From contig NZ_WWJX01000336.1 of NCBI RefSeq assembly GCF_009865215.1, positions 1-64,000 of the forward strand: a stretch of 64,000 bases of DNA. The letters are read 5' to 3'. Numbering within the stretch: position 1 is the first letter of the stretch; each line of letters starts with the position of its first letter. The notes under the pieces are model-generated. The model did not search any database and was not told where the DNA came from. It saw only the letters and a program-made list of their open reading frames with translations. This DNA comes from Streptomyces sp. SID3343. GTDB lineage: Bacteria > Actinomycetota > Actinomycetes > Streptomycetales > Streptomycetaceae. Positions 48,661 through 58,592 of the stretch are shown one piece after another. A program made the translations under genes and the position numbers.

Positions 48661-49122
48661 TCACTGATAACCCTGGTTATCGAACTCCCTTGCCATTGCC
48701 TCGATTTCGGCGAAAACGGTCTTGCCTGAATCTCCTTGTACGGACGTGCCCCAGCGGTCCGACACGGCATCGACGAGGATCAGACCACGACCGTTGTCGG
48801 CATCGCTTGGCGGAGGCACGCTTACGGGCTGTCGTGGATGGTGGTCGGAGACCTCGATCCGGATCACCCCCGTGCCGCTGTCGTAGGTGAGTCGCAGCGC
48901 GAAACCGCGCCCTGGCACGCATGCGTGAAGCACGGCGTTTGAGGCCAGTTCCGCCACGACCAGAGCCGCTGAGTCGGAGGCCGGACTGCCGTATGGGATG
49001 CCCCAGGTCGCCAGTTGGTACGTCGCGAGCCGGCGAGCGAGACGAGCCCCGCGCGGAGTGGCCGAGAAATCCTGGGCGAACACATGTGCGGTGAGGGCGA
49101 CTTGGGTCGATGAGTCTGTCAT
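48661..49122 (-). CDS. RsbW-like ATP-binding protein (HATPase_c_2)
   Basis: A 153-residue single-domain HATPase: VVAELASNAVLHACVPGRGF (N box), IRIEVSDHHPR (G1) and GRGLILVDAVSDRWG (G2). Such proteins bind or phosphorylate anti-sigma antagonists and sit in whiJ/abaA-type clusters with XRE and DUF397 genes, as here. ATG 49122 is the start. Its last codons (EFDNQGYQ) lie within the 20-bp repeat found again at 58739. It is divergent from the XRE gene. Confidence 0.85.
   Translation of the reverse strand: MTDSSTQVALTAHVFAQDFSATPRGARLARRLATYQLATWGIPYGSPASDSAALVVAELASNAVLHACVPGRGFALRLTYDSGTGVIRIEVSDHHPRQPVSVPPPSDADNGRGLILVDAVSDRWGTSVQGDSGKTVFAEIEAMAREFDNQGYQ
48665..48684. repeat. 20-bp repeat with palindromic core, copy 1
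   Basis: TGATAACCCTGGTTATCGAA. Its exact reverse complement is at 58739-58758. The core is GATAACC-NN-GGTTATC. This copy covers the 3' end of the RsbW-like gene and lies 136 bases upstream of the Rad50-like ATPase gene. Confidence 0.85.
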
Positions 49123-49280
49123 GCCCCTCAGCGTTGGCGGCTCACCGTCACCGCCGACAGGCACGAAACCAGGACAAGCGGATCTGTACTGGTTCACGAT
49201 ATGGATTGGGTGAGCGACTCACCGTAACAATGGCTCGATTGGGTGCGTTTGCGGAGTACGGGAGCGGAAGGTGAGCGGCG

Positions 49281-50126
49281 ATGACGGCGGACAGTGGCGG
49301 CGGCACGAACCATGAGCCCGAGATGTCGGACAGTCTCAAGACGTTCGGTGCGGTACTCAAGGCCCTGAGAGACGAATCCGGGCTGACGCAGGAGGAGTTC
49401 GCTCCCCGTGTGCGGTACTCCGCGCACTACATCGCCAAGATCGAACAGGGCAAACGCTTCCCGCCTCGGGACCTTGTCGATCGCTCCGAGGACGTGCTGG
49501 GGGCTACGGGGGCGCGGGTATTGAAGGCGGCGGCGAAGAGCCTGACTCGCAAGGCGGGGTTGGCCTCTTGGTTCCGGCAGTGGGCGGGGATCGAGGAGGA
49601 GGCGTTGTCGCTGTACGCGTATGAATGCCGGGTTGTGCCGGGGTTGCTGCAACCCGAGTCCTACATCCGCGAGCTGTTCAAACGCAGACTTCCTCTCCTG
49701 TCGGAGCGCCAGCTTGAGCAGCAGGTGACAGCTCGACTCGACAGGCAACAACTGTTGGCGGAGCGTCCCACCACCACGTTCTGCTTCATCATCGAGCAGG
49801 CCCTTCTGGAGCGTCGCTTGGGCGGGCTCGAGGTGACTGGGGCGCTTCTGGACCACCTCGTGGAGCAAGGGCAACGACGCAACGTAGAGATTCAGCTCAT
49901 GTCGCTGCGGCAAGAAGACCATTACGGCTTCGAAGGCCCCATGTACCTCGCCGAGACCACCGATAGTCAATGGTTCGGTTACCTCGAAAGCCATGAGAGC
50001 AGCATGTTGATCAGCGACCCGAAAGCAGTCAGCGCGATGCTTCAGCGCTATGGAAAGATGCGCTCACAGGCTCTCAGCCATCAGGCGACCGCGCTCCTGC
50101 TGGAGCAGATGCGAGGAGAACTATGA
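49281..50126 (+). CDS. XRE-family regulator with DUF5753 domain
   Basis: A 281-residue protein. Residues 20-75 are an XRE helix-turn-helix (ALRDESGLTQEEFAPRVRYS, AHYIAKIEQGKRFP). The remainder is the DUF5753 ligand-like domain (EEEALSLYAYECRVVPGLLQ PESYIRELF and a C-terminal ISDPKAVSAMLQRYGKMRSQ). It is of the WhiJ type that, with DUF397 and RsbW-like partners, represses development or antibiotic genes in Streptomyces. ATG 49281 follows GGAAGGTGAGC. Confidence 0.88.
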   Translation: MTADSGGGTNHEPEMSDSLKTFGAVLKALRDESGLTQEEFAPRVRYSAHYIAKIEQGKRFPPRDLVDRSEDVLGATGARVLKAAAKSLTRKAGLASWFRQWAGIEEEALSLYAYECRVVPGLLQPESYIRELFKRRLPLLSERQLEQQVTARLDRQQLLAERPTTTFCFIIEQALLERRLGGLEVTGALLDHLVEQGQRRNVEIQLMSLRQEDHYGFEGPMYLAETTDSQWFGYLESHESSMLISDPKAVSAMLQRYGKMRSQALSHQATALLLEQMRGEL

Positions 50127-50314
50127 GCAAACCCGAACTGCAATGGTTCAAGAGCAGCTACAGCGGTGGCGGCGGTGACAACTGCATCGCGGTGGCTGTG
50201 CGCCCCGAGACGATCCACGTCCGGGACTCCAAGGACACGCAGATCCGTCCACTCGTCGTCTCACCGACGGCTTGGACGACCTTCATTGCCGACGTCGCAG
50301 ACGCCCGCGTCTGA
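50123..50314 (+). CDS. DUF397 protein
   Basis: A 63-residue protein with the family pattern WFKSSYSGGGGDNCIAVAV, IHVRDSKD and WTTFIADVADARV. It overlaps the XRE gene by ATGA. DUF397 proteins antagonise or assist their XRE partners. Confidence 0.92.
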   Translation: MSKPELQWFKSSYSGGGGDNCIAVAVRPETIHVRDSKDTQIRPLVVSPTAWTTFIADVADARV

Positions 50315-50340
50315 GTACGCGCAAGCACAACCGAGCCCGG

Positions 50341-50368
50341 GGCGGACCACCGGATGCGGCGGTCCGCC
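50341..50368. terminator. Terminator between DUF397 and hsdR
   Basis: Stem GGCGGACC / GGTCCGCC with a 12-base loop, between convergent genes. Confidence 0.7.
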
Positions 50369-50391
50369 GGAGCGCGAGGGTAGCCCAGCCG

Positions 50392-53300
50392 CTACTTCGC
50401 TCCCGGTGCCCACTCCTTGGCGAAGGTCTCCATCTGCTTGAGGACTAGGTCGACGGCCTCCCGTTCCTCCTCGGGCGGGTAGTCGAACATGGCTAGTACC
50501 CGGCGGATGCGAGTGCGGAGCTTGGCGCGCACGGGCTCACGGGAGAGCCAATCGACCGAGAGGTTCTTCTTGATGTCGGCGACGAGTGCCCGCGCGATCT
50601 GGGCGAGCTTCTCGTCACCGCCCGCCATCAACTGGGCCATGTCACGGTGCGCGACCGCATCGTAGAAGGCCAGTTCGGCGTGATTGAGCGGCGGGTCGAA
50701 GCGCTCGCCGCGGCGGGCTTCCTCGGATACCTCACGGGCCATCGCCGCGAGTTCGGCGATGACCTGGGCGCTGGTGAGCTGCTGGAGCATGTAGCGCCGC
50801 ATCAGGTCGTTCAGGCGTGCGGAGAAGCTCTCGTGCCGAACGACGTTGTGCTTGGTCACCTCGCGCATTTTCTTCTCGATCATGCGGCGGAGTGCCTCCG
50901 TGACCAGGTGCGGCGTCTCGGAGTTCTCCAGCTTGCGCAGCTGGGCCTCGTTGAGACGGGTGATGTCCAACCGGCCGAGGCCGGCCTCTTCGTAGAGGTC
51001 GGTGATCTTGTCCGCGTCGACAACCGAGGCGGCGAGCGCTTCGAGGTAGCGTTCTACCTCGGCAGTCAGGGGCCGGCCGGTCGCCTCCCGGTCAGCAGCA
51101 TCGAACTTGACCATCCAGGCCCGAACCTCTTTGAAGAACGCGATGTCCCTTCGCCAGTCGGCCAGTTCCTCGCAACGCTCGGAGATTTCGCGGCTGGCCG
51201 CGCAGATGGCGTAGTAGCGGTCCAAGAGAGCTGCACTGTCCTTGAAACGAACGGAGAGCGGCCTCTCCTTGGGCCCGACCTTGTTCCCTGGGGTCCTGGG
51301 GTCTCGCAGATAGCTGGAGGTCAAACGCAAGGCGCGCTTGCGGTGCTGAGGCCGGCCGGTGTCGGCCAGCAACTCTTGCCAACGCGAGCCGACCAACAGG
51401 CCCTTGATGATGGCCAGTTCGTTCTTGACCTCGGTGATGGCCCGCTCGATGTCCGCGCCGAGCGTCCGGTCCTCGCGGTCTTGAGGCGAGTACTCGGCCA
51501 GCGCCTTGGTGAGGTTGTCCGTCAAGGGCGCGTAACCAACGAGGAGGCCGTCCTGCTTGCCGGCGAAACGCCGGTTCACGCGGGCGAGGGCCTGCATCAG
51601 GTTGGCGCCCCGCATCGGGCGGTCCATGTAAAGGGTGTGAATGGGCGGCGCGTCATAACCGGTGAGCAGCATCGAGTGCACGATAAGTAGTTCGAGCTGG
51701 TCGTCGGGATCCTTGGCTCGCGCCTGGATGACCTTCTGCTGCGACTTACGCAACGCGTGCTTACGGAGGTGAGGGAGATCCGTGCGCTCACTGTGAAAGA
51801 CGATCTTCATCACGCCCTGGTCGACCTCGTTGCTCGTCCACTCGGGACGCCGCTCGGCCAACGCGTCGTAGATCCTGACGCAGATCTCCCGGGTGGCGCC
51901 CACGATCATCGCCTTGCCGGGGCCGCCGATATCCGGCTTTACCAGCTCCCGGCGCGTCTCCCAATGAGAAATCAGGTCGTCCGCGAGCGTTGCTATCCGG
52001 TCCGGCGCGCCATAGACCGTGTCCATGGTGGCGGAGTTCCGCACGGCGCGCCGGCGCTCGGCATCATCCATACCCTCGGTGAGCTTGTTGGCCTTTTCGT
52101 CAATATCGGCCGCGTCGACTCCGGGCGGCAGGGATACGTCGATGACCCGTGGCTCGTGGAAAACCCGGACGGTGGCCTCGTCGTCCACGGCGCGCTTGAG
52201 GTCGTAGATGTCGATGTACTCGCCGAACACCGCGCGGGTATCCGCGTCCTTCTTGGAGATCGGGGTGCCGGTGAAGGCGATGAGCGTGGCGTAGGGAAGG
52301 GCATCGCGCAGGTGACGGGCGTACCCGTTGAGGCTGTCGTAGTGCGAGCGGTGCGCCTCGTCGACGACGACCAGGATGTTGCGGCGGTCGGAGAGCCGCG
52401 GATGCTCGATGCCCGCGTCCTTCTCTTCCTTGGATATGCCGAACTTCTGCAAGGTCGTGAAGATGATCCCGCCGGTGCGGCGATTGAGCAGCTCGGTACG
52501 AAGCTGCTCGCGGGTCGTGACCTGAAGCGGCTCTTGTCCGAGGAGGGTCTGACTGTCCTGGAAGGTGTCGTACAACTGGTCATCCAGGTCGTTGCGATCG
52601 GTGACGACGACGATCGTGGGGTTGTTCAAGCCGGGATGGCGGGAGACCAGTGCAGAGGTCTCCACCATCTCCTCGGACTTGCCTGCGCCCTGCGTATGCC
52701 AGATCACGCCTGCCTGGCCATTGCTGTGCGACGCAGTGACGATCGCGTCCACGGCCTTGGTAACCGCGAAAAACTGGTGCGGCTTGGCGATGCGCTTGCC
52801 AGTGGGCGTGAAGTTGACAAAGTTGACGACGAGGGAGAGGAAGCGGGGATGGGTGAACAAACCGTGCAGCGCGAGGTTCAGCGCTTCCGGATCGTCGGTG
52901 TAGTCGGGCGCGGCGGTGTCAACTCGATCGCCGTCCTCATCCACGTTCCAGGGCGCGAAATGCTCGTACGGGGTGAAGACCGTGCCGTACTTCGCGGTGA
53001 TGCCATCCGATACCAAGGCCAGCACGTTGTAGCGGAACGCAATCGGGAACTCGTCGACGTAGGTCCTGAGTTGCGCGTGCGCATCCTTCAGCGTCGCGCT
53101 CTCGGCGGCGGCACTCTTCAGCTCGATGACGGCGAGGGGCAGACCGTTGACGTACAGGACGATATCGAAGCGGCGGTGGCGGCCGTCGCTGTCCCTGACG
53201 GTGACCTGGTTTGCGGCGAGGTAGGAGTTCGCGTCGGCGTCGGTGAAGTCGACCAGGCGCACGGTGGGGGTCTGCTCAGCCCCGAAATCGTCGATGTAGG

Positions 53301-53619
53301 TGAAGCGGATGCCGGAGGTGAGGTGTGCGTGCGCCTGCTTATTTTCCGGGTATGCCTCGGTCGAGGTGGGATCAGTCGCGATCCGGAGGGCCTCGTAGAC
53401 AGCAGCGGCGGGAAGCTCAGGGTTCAAGCGCTCGATGGCTGCCGTGAGCTGGTCGTGCAGGATCAGGTCGTCCCAGTTCTTGCGGCGCCCGGAGCCGGGG
53501 CCGATCGTCTTGCCTTCCTTCACCTCCCAAGCAAGCTCGGCGAGCTCATCCATGGCAAGGCTTTCCCAAACGGACTCGCTCATCTTGCCGTCGTACTCGG
53601 CGCTACCGTCATCGGTCAT
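50392..53619 (-). CDS. hsdR: Type I restriction enzyme R subunit
   Basis: A 1075-residue motor-nuclease. The N-terminal PD-(D/E)xK nuclease has FDIVLYVNGLPLAVIELKSA (near residue 165). The SF2 translocase has VIWHTQGAGKSEEM (motif I), VVVTDRNDLDDQL, VVVDEAHRSHYD (DEAH) and FTGTPISKKDAD, with later TGYDAPPIHTLYMDR and ALARVNRR. With HsdM and HsdS it translocates DNA and cleaves unmodified phage DNA. The start overlaps the hsdS stop by four bases. No truncation is visible. Confidence 0.94.
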   Translation of the reverse strand: MTDDGSAEYDGKMSESVWESLAMDELAELAWEVKEGKTIGPGSGRRKNWDDLILHDQLTAAIERLNPELPAAAVYEALRIATDPTSTEAYPENKQAHAHLTSGIRFTYIDDFGAEQTPTVRLVDFTDADANSYLAANQVTVRDSDGRHRRFDIVLYVNGLPLAVIELKSAAAESATLKDAHAQLRTYVDEFPIAFRYNVLALVSDGITAKYGTVFTPYEHFAPWNVDEDGDRVDTAAPDYTDDPEALNLALHGLFTHPRFLSLVVNFVNFTPTGKRIAKPHQFFAVTKAVDAIVTASHSNGQAGVIWHTQGAGKSEEMVETSALVSRHPGLNNPTIVVVTDRNDLDDQLYDTFQDSQTLLGQEPLQVTTREQLRTELLNRRTGGIIFTTLQKFGISKEEKDAGIEHPRLSDRRNILVVVDEAHRSHYDSLNGYARHLRDALPYATLIAFTGTPISKKDADTRAVFGEYIDIYDLKRAVDDEATVRVFHEPRVIDVSLPPGVDAADIDEKANKLTEGMDDAERRRAVRNSATMDTVYGAPDRIATLADDLISHWETRRELVKPDIGGPGKAMIVGATREICVRIYDALAERRPEWTSNEVDQGVMKIVFHSERTDLPHLRKHALRKSQQKVIQARAKDPDDQLELLIVHSMLLTGYDAPPIHTLYMDRPMRGANLMQALARVNRRFAGKQDGLLVGYAPLTDNLTKALAEYSPQDREDRTLGADIERAITEVKNELAIIKGLLVGSRWQELLADTGRPQHRKRALRLTSSYLRDPRTPGNKVGPKERPLSVRFKDSAALLDRYYAICAASREISERCEELADWRRDIAFFKEVRAWMVKFDAADREATGRPLTAEVERYLEALAASVVDADKITDLYEEAGLGRLDITRLNEAQLRKLENSETPHLVTEALRRMIEKKMREVTKHNVVRHESFSARLNDLMRRYMLQQLTSAQVIAELAAMAREVSEEARRGERFDPPLNHAELAFYDAVAHRDMAQLMAGGDEKLAQIARALVADIKKNLSVDWLSREPVRAKLRTRIRRVLAMFDYPPEEEREAVDLVLKQMETFAKEWAPGAK

Positions 53620-54743
53620 ACCGCGTCCTCCACGATGCGCTCCGCTGCACGGACGCGAAGCTTGCCAGACATGAGTTGCGGGAGCAGGGTCTCGCGAAGA
53701 GCGGCAAGGGTGAGACTCTCTTGATCACGCTGATGTTTGAGTTCAAACAAGGGTCGAACTCTGTTAACGAACGTGCTCGCCTCGTGGGTCGCAGGCACTC
53801 TCAGACGCGTGGCTAGCGCATTGGTGCGATTCAGACCGGGGACAGCCGAGTCCGAGTTCATGCGCTCCAATTTGAGATCCTGAAGCGCAAAGTACATGTA
53901 CTCCATTGGAATTTCCGACCTTTTCAATGAAACATAAAAGGTGGTATCAATGGGGAAAAAACTTTCCTGGGACCAGTAAATAGCCCCCACGGTTCCCTTT
54001 CGGCCTACGATCACCCCCGGGCCGGGTACCAGGATTTCATCATGCGAACCAGCGATCCCTCCACTTCCGTAAACCGGAACCGATCCTTGTTTGCGCTTTA
54101 CGGAAGGAAGTGATTTACCGTACCTAAGATCGATTACACTGCCCAGTTCCGAGGTCTCTATAGCGGCCTTCGAAATAGACGCATATAGGGCCTGACAGAC
54201 ATCGATGGAGGCAGTGATGACTCGATCGTTCACCGCGATCTTGTCGTTCAGCGCCCCAAGTACGGCAGCGATATCCCTTTGTTCAGCCAATTCGGGAATC
54301 CTGATGGGCCACTTAGGAAGGTCGACGAGCGGGATTCTATCGACAGTCGCTCCGTGGATTTTTCGAGACCGGATTGTTTCCTGGAAAGACGGCGCCAGAT
54401 AAGCAAAGAGCAGAAACTCGGGAATCACAACGTCTCGCTTCGGACGCAAGATACCCATTCGGCGCCCCAGACATGCCCTGATACCTCCCGGCATGAGGGC
54501 CGCATCGCCTAGACGGGTTTCATAGGAAAACAGAATGTCTCCTGACTCAGGAATGACCCGTCGAGTCCACCTGACAAACTCTTCTTCGGATACGTGCGCG
54601 GACTCGCTTAGGTCAAGCCTTCCCCGATCCAAACTGGAAATACTAAGAAACCAGGGACCTTCCTTCGTTTTCTTCGGTGTGGCGTGGGGCCCATCAAATA
54701 CCTGGGCAATGTCACCGACCTGGTAGGTGCGCCACTCAGTCAT
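53616..54743 (-). CDS. hsdS: Type I restriction enzyme specificity subunit S
   Basis: A 375-residue protein with two target-recognition regions, each followed by a conserved helix: LPKWPIRIPELAEQRDIAAV with LGALNDKIAVNDRVI, and LRVPATHEASTFVNRVRPLF ending ALRETLLPQLMSGKLRV. The recognition regions are clearly AT-richer than all neighbours (for example around 53920-54160 and 54200-54720), which is usual for HsdS domains exchanged between strains. ATG 54743 overlaps the hsdM stop by 8 bases. Confidence 0.92.
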   Translation of the reverse strand: MTEWRTYQVGDIAQVFDGPHATPKKTKEGPWFLSISSLDRGRLDLSESAHVSEEEFVRWTRRVIPESGDILFSYETRLGDAALMPGGIRACLGRRMGILRPKRDVVIPEFLLFAYLAPSFQETIRSRKIHGATVDRIPLVDLPKWPIRIPELAEQRDIAAVLGALNDKIAVNDRVITASIDVCQALYASISKAAIETSELGSVIDLRYGKSLPSVKRKQGSVPVYGSGGIAGSHDEILVPGPGVIVGRKGTVGAIYWSQESFFPIDTTFYVSLKRSEIPMEYMYFALQDLKLERMNSDSAVPGLNRTNALATRLRVPATHEASTFVNRVRPLFELKHQRDQESLTLAALRETLLPQLMSGKLRVRAAERIVEDAV

Positions 54744-56370
54744 TGATTCGTCCCAGCTGCTGGCGCACTCCAACGTCAAGCCGCGCAGACTCGTCCAGAA
54801 GGGCCAACAATTCCTTCGTCAGCCGCGAAATTTTTTCCTCCGTAGGCTCTGCTTCCGGATCGTACTCGACCTCCGCTGCCCCAACGTAGCGCCCGGGTGC
54901 AAGCACATGGTCGTGCTTCTCGATCTCTCCCAGTGTCGCGCTATAGCAGAATCCCGGCTCGTCCTCGTATGAAAGCCCCATATCCCTAGCGGACTTCGTC
55001 CCGCGCCACGCGTGGTACGTATCGGAGATCTTTGCCAAATCCTCGTTCGTGAGGACGCGCTCCGTGCGATCAACCATCGTGCCCATCGCCTGCGCGTCGA
55101 TGAATAGCACCCGACTGCGCCGATCGTCCAACGCCTTCAAACCCTGGGGGGACTTATCCTTCGTTAGGAACCATAGGCATGCCGGAATCGCTGTCGTCCG
55201 AAACAAGTTTCCTGGCAGAGCCACCATGCACGCAACCAAGTCTGCCTCGATCAACGCAGCCCGGATCTCGCCCTCGCCCGACTGCTTCGACGACATGGAG
55301 CCGTTGGACAAGACGACGCCCGCGCTCCCCCGGTCGCCGAGCTTGGACACGATGTGCTGCAACCACGCGTAGTTGGCGTTCGACTGCGGCGGGACGCCGA
55401 ACCGCCAGCGTCGGTCGTCCGTCCTCCGCGCCCAGTCGGACATATTGAACGGCGGGTTGGCCATCACGAAGTCGGCCTTGAGGTCTGGCAGCTTGTCATC
55501 CGCAAAGGTGTCGGCCCACCGCTCGCCGACGCCCTTCGGATCCATGCCGTGGATGGCGAGGTTCATCTTCGCCAGTCGCCACGTGCGCTCGTTGGCCTCC
55601 TGGCCGTACACGGCGATGTCGTGGGTGTGGTCCCGTCCACGCCGCTTGGCGACGAACTTGCCACTCTGGACAAACATGCCGCCGGAGCCGCAGGCCGGGT
55701 CGTACACCCGGCCCTCGTAGGGCTCCAGCACCTCCACCAGCAGTTTCACCACGCTCGCCGGCGTATAGAACTCTCCTGCGCGCTTGCCTTCCGCGCGGGC
55801 AAACATCTCCAGGAAGTACTCGTAGACCTCGCCGAGTACGTCCTGGGCGGGCTTGTCGCGGTGCCCGGTGAAGCGGGCATCGCTGATGAGGTCGACCAGT
55901 TCCTTCAAGCGCTTCTGGTCAACGTTGTCACGGTTGAAGATTTTCGGGAGAACGCCGGTGAGGTTCTTGTTGGCCTTCATCACATCATCCATGGCGTCGT
56001 CGAGGAGCTTTCCGACTCCGCCTTCCGCACTGCTCGCGTTCTCCGCGATGTAGTCCCAGCGGGCGGTGGCAGGCACCCAAAAGACGTTCCGCTCGGTGTA
56101 CTCGTCCCGGTCCTCCAGGAACGGGGCGCGCCGATGTTCCGGCATCTCCGCGATCTCGGGGTCGGCAGCCAACTCCGCTTGACGTTCGGCGAACGCGTCG
56201 GAGACGTACTTCAGGAAGACCAGGCCGAGGACGAATTCCTTGTACTGAGCGGCGTCCATCGAACCGCGGAGCTTGTCCGCGGCCTTCCACAGGATGTCCT
56301 GGATGTCCTTGGTGCTGGAGACGCCGGGCAGTTCGCCCTGTCCGGCGGCGGCTCGCTTGCGCGGGGGCAT
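54736..56370 (-). CDS. hsdM: Type I restriction enzyme M subunit (N6-adenine methylase)
   Basis: A 544-residue SAM-dependent methylase. The N-terminal HsdM_N domain has ILWKAADKLRGSMDAAQYKE, then VYDPACGSGGMFVQS (motif I, near residue 227) and FVMANPPFNMSDWA (NPPF catalytic motif IV). Start ATG 56370 follows GAAGAGACA. It methylates the sequence chosen by HsdS and is required for restriction. It is transcribed 75 bases behind the methylase-like gene. Confidence 0.94.
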   Translation of the reverse strand: MPPRKRAAAGQGELPGVSSTKDIQDILWKAADKLRGSMDAAQYKEFVLGLVFLKYVSDAFAERQAELAADPEIAEMPEHRRAPFLEDRDEYTERNVFWVPATARWDYIAENASSAEGGVGKLLDDAMDDVMKANKNLTGVLPKIFNRDNVDQKRLKELVDLISDARFTGHRDKPAQDVLGEVYEYFLEMFARAEGKRAGEFYTPASVVKLLVEVLEPYEGRVYDPACGSGGMFVQSGKFVAKRRGRDHTHDIAVYGQEANERTWRLAKMNLAIHGMDPKGVGERWADTFADDKLPDLKADFVMANPPFNMSDWARRTDDRRWRFGVPPQSNANYAWLQHIVSKLGDRGSAGVVLSNGSMSSKQSGEGEIRAALIEADLVACMVALPGNLFRTTAIPACLWFLTKDKSPQGLKALDDRRSRVLFIDAQAMGTMVDRTERVLTNEDLAKISDTYHAWRGTKSARDMGLSYEDEPGFCYSATLGEIEKHDHVLAPGRYVGAAEVEYDPEAEPTEEKISRLTKELLALLDESARLDVGVRQQLGRIND

Positions 56371-56444
56371 TGTCTCTTCTTTCCGGTTACCGGCCGACGA
56401 AGGGTTGTCAGCGGTCAAGGGGCTTGCAGTACAAGGCATTGCGT

Positions 56445-58592
56445 TCAGCTACGACCGAGGGTCAGCGTCCCGTCCGCGAGGCCGGCAATGGTCAGTCGCC
56501 GAGCCTCGGCCAGCGCGTCGGTCTGCGCACGCAGCATCCTCTCCCGGCGCTCCGTCTCGGCCAACATCGCGTCGAAGCGCTCGACGTCGTCCGGGTCGAG
56601 GTCGGGAAGTTGGTACTCCTCGATGCGCCGAGCAGCACGAACCGCACCAGGGCTGCGGCCGGTGTTGCGCGCAGCCCCGAGTAGCGCGGCCAGGACCCGC
56701 GGGGTCAGCGGACGAGCGGCGTTGGGGTTGACCCGCAGAGCACGAGCCGGGAAGACGACGACACCAAATCCCTCATCGTCAACATGGAGGGCAAGTCGCG
56801 GCGCCAACGTGTACATGACATCCCCGGGCTCGGTGAGCGCCACGCGGTCATAAGCCGCAGCCAGCACCAAGCGATCCACCCGACGAGATCCGATGGAACT
56901 GCCACCGGTGATCTCCTCGGGCCCGAACACCGTGTGATGGCCGTCCTTCGTCACGTGCTGCTCGTTGACGCGATACCCCCGAAGCCTGGCAACCCTGCCT
57001 TCGGCGACCAGCGCACCCAGGGTGGTCCGCCGTGGCATCCGCCGACCGTCACGGCGCAAGACGCCACCCCAGTACGGGCCGTGCTCGTCCTCGTACGACC
57101 GGGCCTCGTTCGCCGCCCGCTCAAGACGCGCCTCGGCTTCGCCGATGAAGGCGGGGCGCTCGGTGACCGTACGCGACAGGATCGCGGAGGTAGGAGGCCC
57201 AAGCGGAGACAGCGGACCACCGAACGTGCGCTCCAAGTCGGCAATGTTCGCCGCACGCCCGAAGCGGGGATCGTGTCCGTCCAGATCACGAAAGCCCTCG
57301 GCGCGCCACAAGAGAACGTCCTCGGCCAGTCGTGCGCACACACCCTCGGTCAGCGGCTCGGCACTGATGTCGGCCAAGAGCACCTTGCCCTCCGTCGCCG
57401 AGACCGGACCACGGGTGAGAATCCACAGCGCCGACCGGTATCCGGGCCGGAAGGGCAACGCTCCACCGGGCAGGGCGATCACCGCCTCCACGACGTTTCC
57501 GCGCAGCAGCGCCGACCGCATGCGGGATTCCTCCGTACCTCGCAGAGCATCTACGAGGGCATCAGCAGGACCCAACACGAGAGCGGTCGCGCCCGGTCGG
57601 AGCAGATCCGCGATGCCCTCGACGTCCTCCAGCACACTGAGCACCGAGCGATACTCACCAGGTCGGTACGGGATCTGCGTGACGATGAGGTCCGGGTCCG
57701 CGAGCCGTTCCTCCAGATCGTGGCCGGTCTGTACGTCGAGCGAGAGCTCGTCGATACCCGCGAGCAACAGCCGCCGTCGAACGATCCGAGCCGGCCGTTC
57801 GTCCGGGTCGGCGGCCAGGGCGGTGATCTGTTCGCGGTCGTCGACCCCACGCAGCAGTCCGACGAGCAGGTCACCGATTCCCGCATGCGGATCGGCAATG
57901 GTGACGGAGCCTCCGTCCTCCAGGCGGACACCGAGATCGGCGAGCCGACCGATAAGCCCCTCAAGCTCGGGGGCCACCGCATCGGCGACGAGTGCGTCGA
58001 GGCCCAGTCGGGCGCGAGATGCGAGGAGCCACTCGTAGGCGCCGCGCTCGTCGTAGGCGGCCTCGACCAGGTCCTCGGCGAGCCGGACGAGCGGGGCCGC
58101 GCCGGCATCGACCGAGCGAAGTTCACGCAGGACGAACTCGTCCTCGGCATCGATGCGTTCCGCCCGATGCCGCACAGCGGCCCACAGCTTGCCGTCGTCA
58201 TCCGCGGTCGCACCGCCGACGTCCGTCAGGGGGCGTCCGTCAAGCTTGCGCAGGCACAGCAGGCTCCCGACGACCTCGATCAGTTGCCCCGGGCTGTACT
58301 GCCCGGTCTGGGCCGCGAGGCCAAACAGAGTGATCTCGGCTCGGAGGTGGACGGGGTCGGCGTTGCCCAAGCCGGTGGAGATCAGCCATTCGATGACTTC
58401 TCTGCCATCAAAGAGCGGGCGGCCGAAGCCCTCCTCGACCGCGGCCGGAAAGTCCGTGTGCCGCCGACGCCAGTTGGAAACAACGGGACGTTGGACCTGC
58501 GCGAAAGTTGCGATCTCGGACATCGAGACGAGCGGGGTCGGCACGGACGACAGCGACGAGGACGATGGAACAGAATCCGACATATGGATCAC
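56445..58592 (-). CDS. HTH-containing N6-methylase-like protein with degenerate catalytic motifs
   Basis: A 715-residue protein. Residues 20-65 form a helix-turn-helix (MSEIATFAQVQRPVVSNWRR). The central part is a methylase fold: ADPHAGIGDLLVGLL takes the place of SAM motif I (DPxxGxG), but the catalytic motif NPPY/F is replaced by TQIPYRPGEY, so adenine methylation is doubtful. IALPGGALPFRPGYRSALWI follows the usual HsdM pattern. The C-terminal part (LRVNPNAARPLTPRVLAALL) resembles a specificity or restriction-associated region. GTG 58592 is chosen because GAGGAG lies 8 bases before it; ATG 58583 is an alternative. It heads the hsd operon. Confidence 0.75.
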   Translation of the reverse strand: MIHMSDSVPSSSSLSSVPTPLVSMSEIATFAQVQRPVVSNWRRRHTDFPAAVEEGFGRPLFDGREVIEWLISTGLGNADPVHLRAEITLFGLAAQTGQYSPGQLIEVVGSLLCLRKLDGRPLTDVGGATADDDGKLWAAVRHRAERIDAEDEFVLRELRSVDAGAAPLVRLAEDLVEAAYDERGAYEWLLASRARLGLDALVADAVAPELEGLIGRLADLGVRLEDGGSVTIADPHAGIGDLLVGLLRGVDDREQITALAADPDERPARIVRRRLLLAGIDELSLDVQTGHDLEERLADPDLIVTQIPYRPGEYRSVLSVLEDVEGIADLLRPGATALVLGPADALVDALRGTEESRMRSALLRGNVVEAVIALPGGALPFRPGYRSALWILTRGPVSATEGKVLLADISAEPLTEGVCARLAEDVLLWRAEGFRDLDGHDPRFGRAANIADLERTFGGPLSPLGPPTSAILSRTVTERPAFIGEAEARLERAANEARSYEDEHGPYWGGVLRRDGRRMPRRTTLGALVAEGRVARLRGYRVNEQHVTKDGHHTVFGPEEITGGSSIGSRRVDRLVLAAAYDRVALTEPGDVMYTLAPRLALHVDDEGFGVVVFPARALRVNPNAARPLTPRVLAALLGAARNTGRSPGAVRAARRIEEYQLPDLDPDDVERFDAMLAETERRERMLRAQTDALAEARRLTIAGLADGTLTLGRS

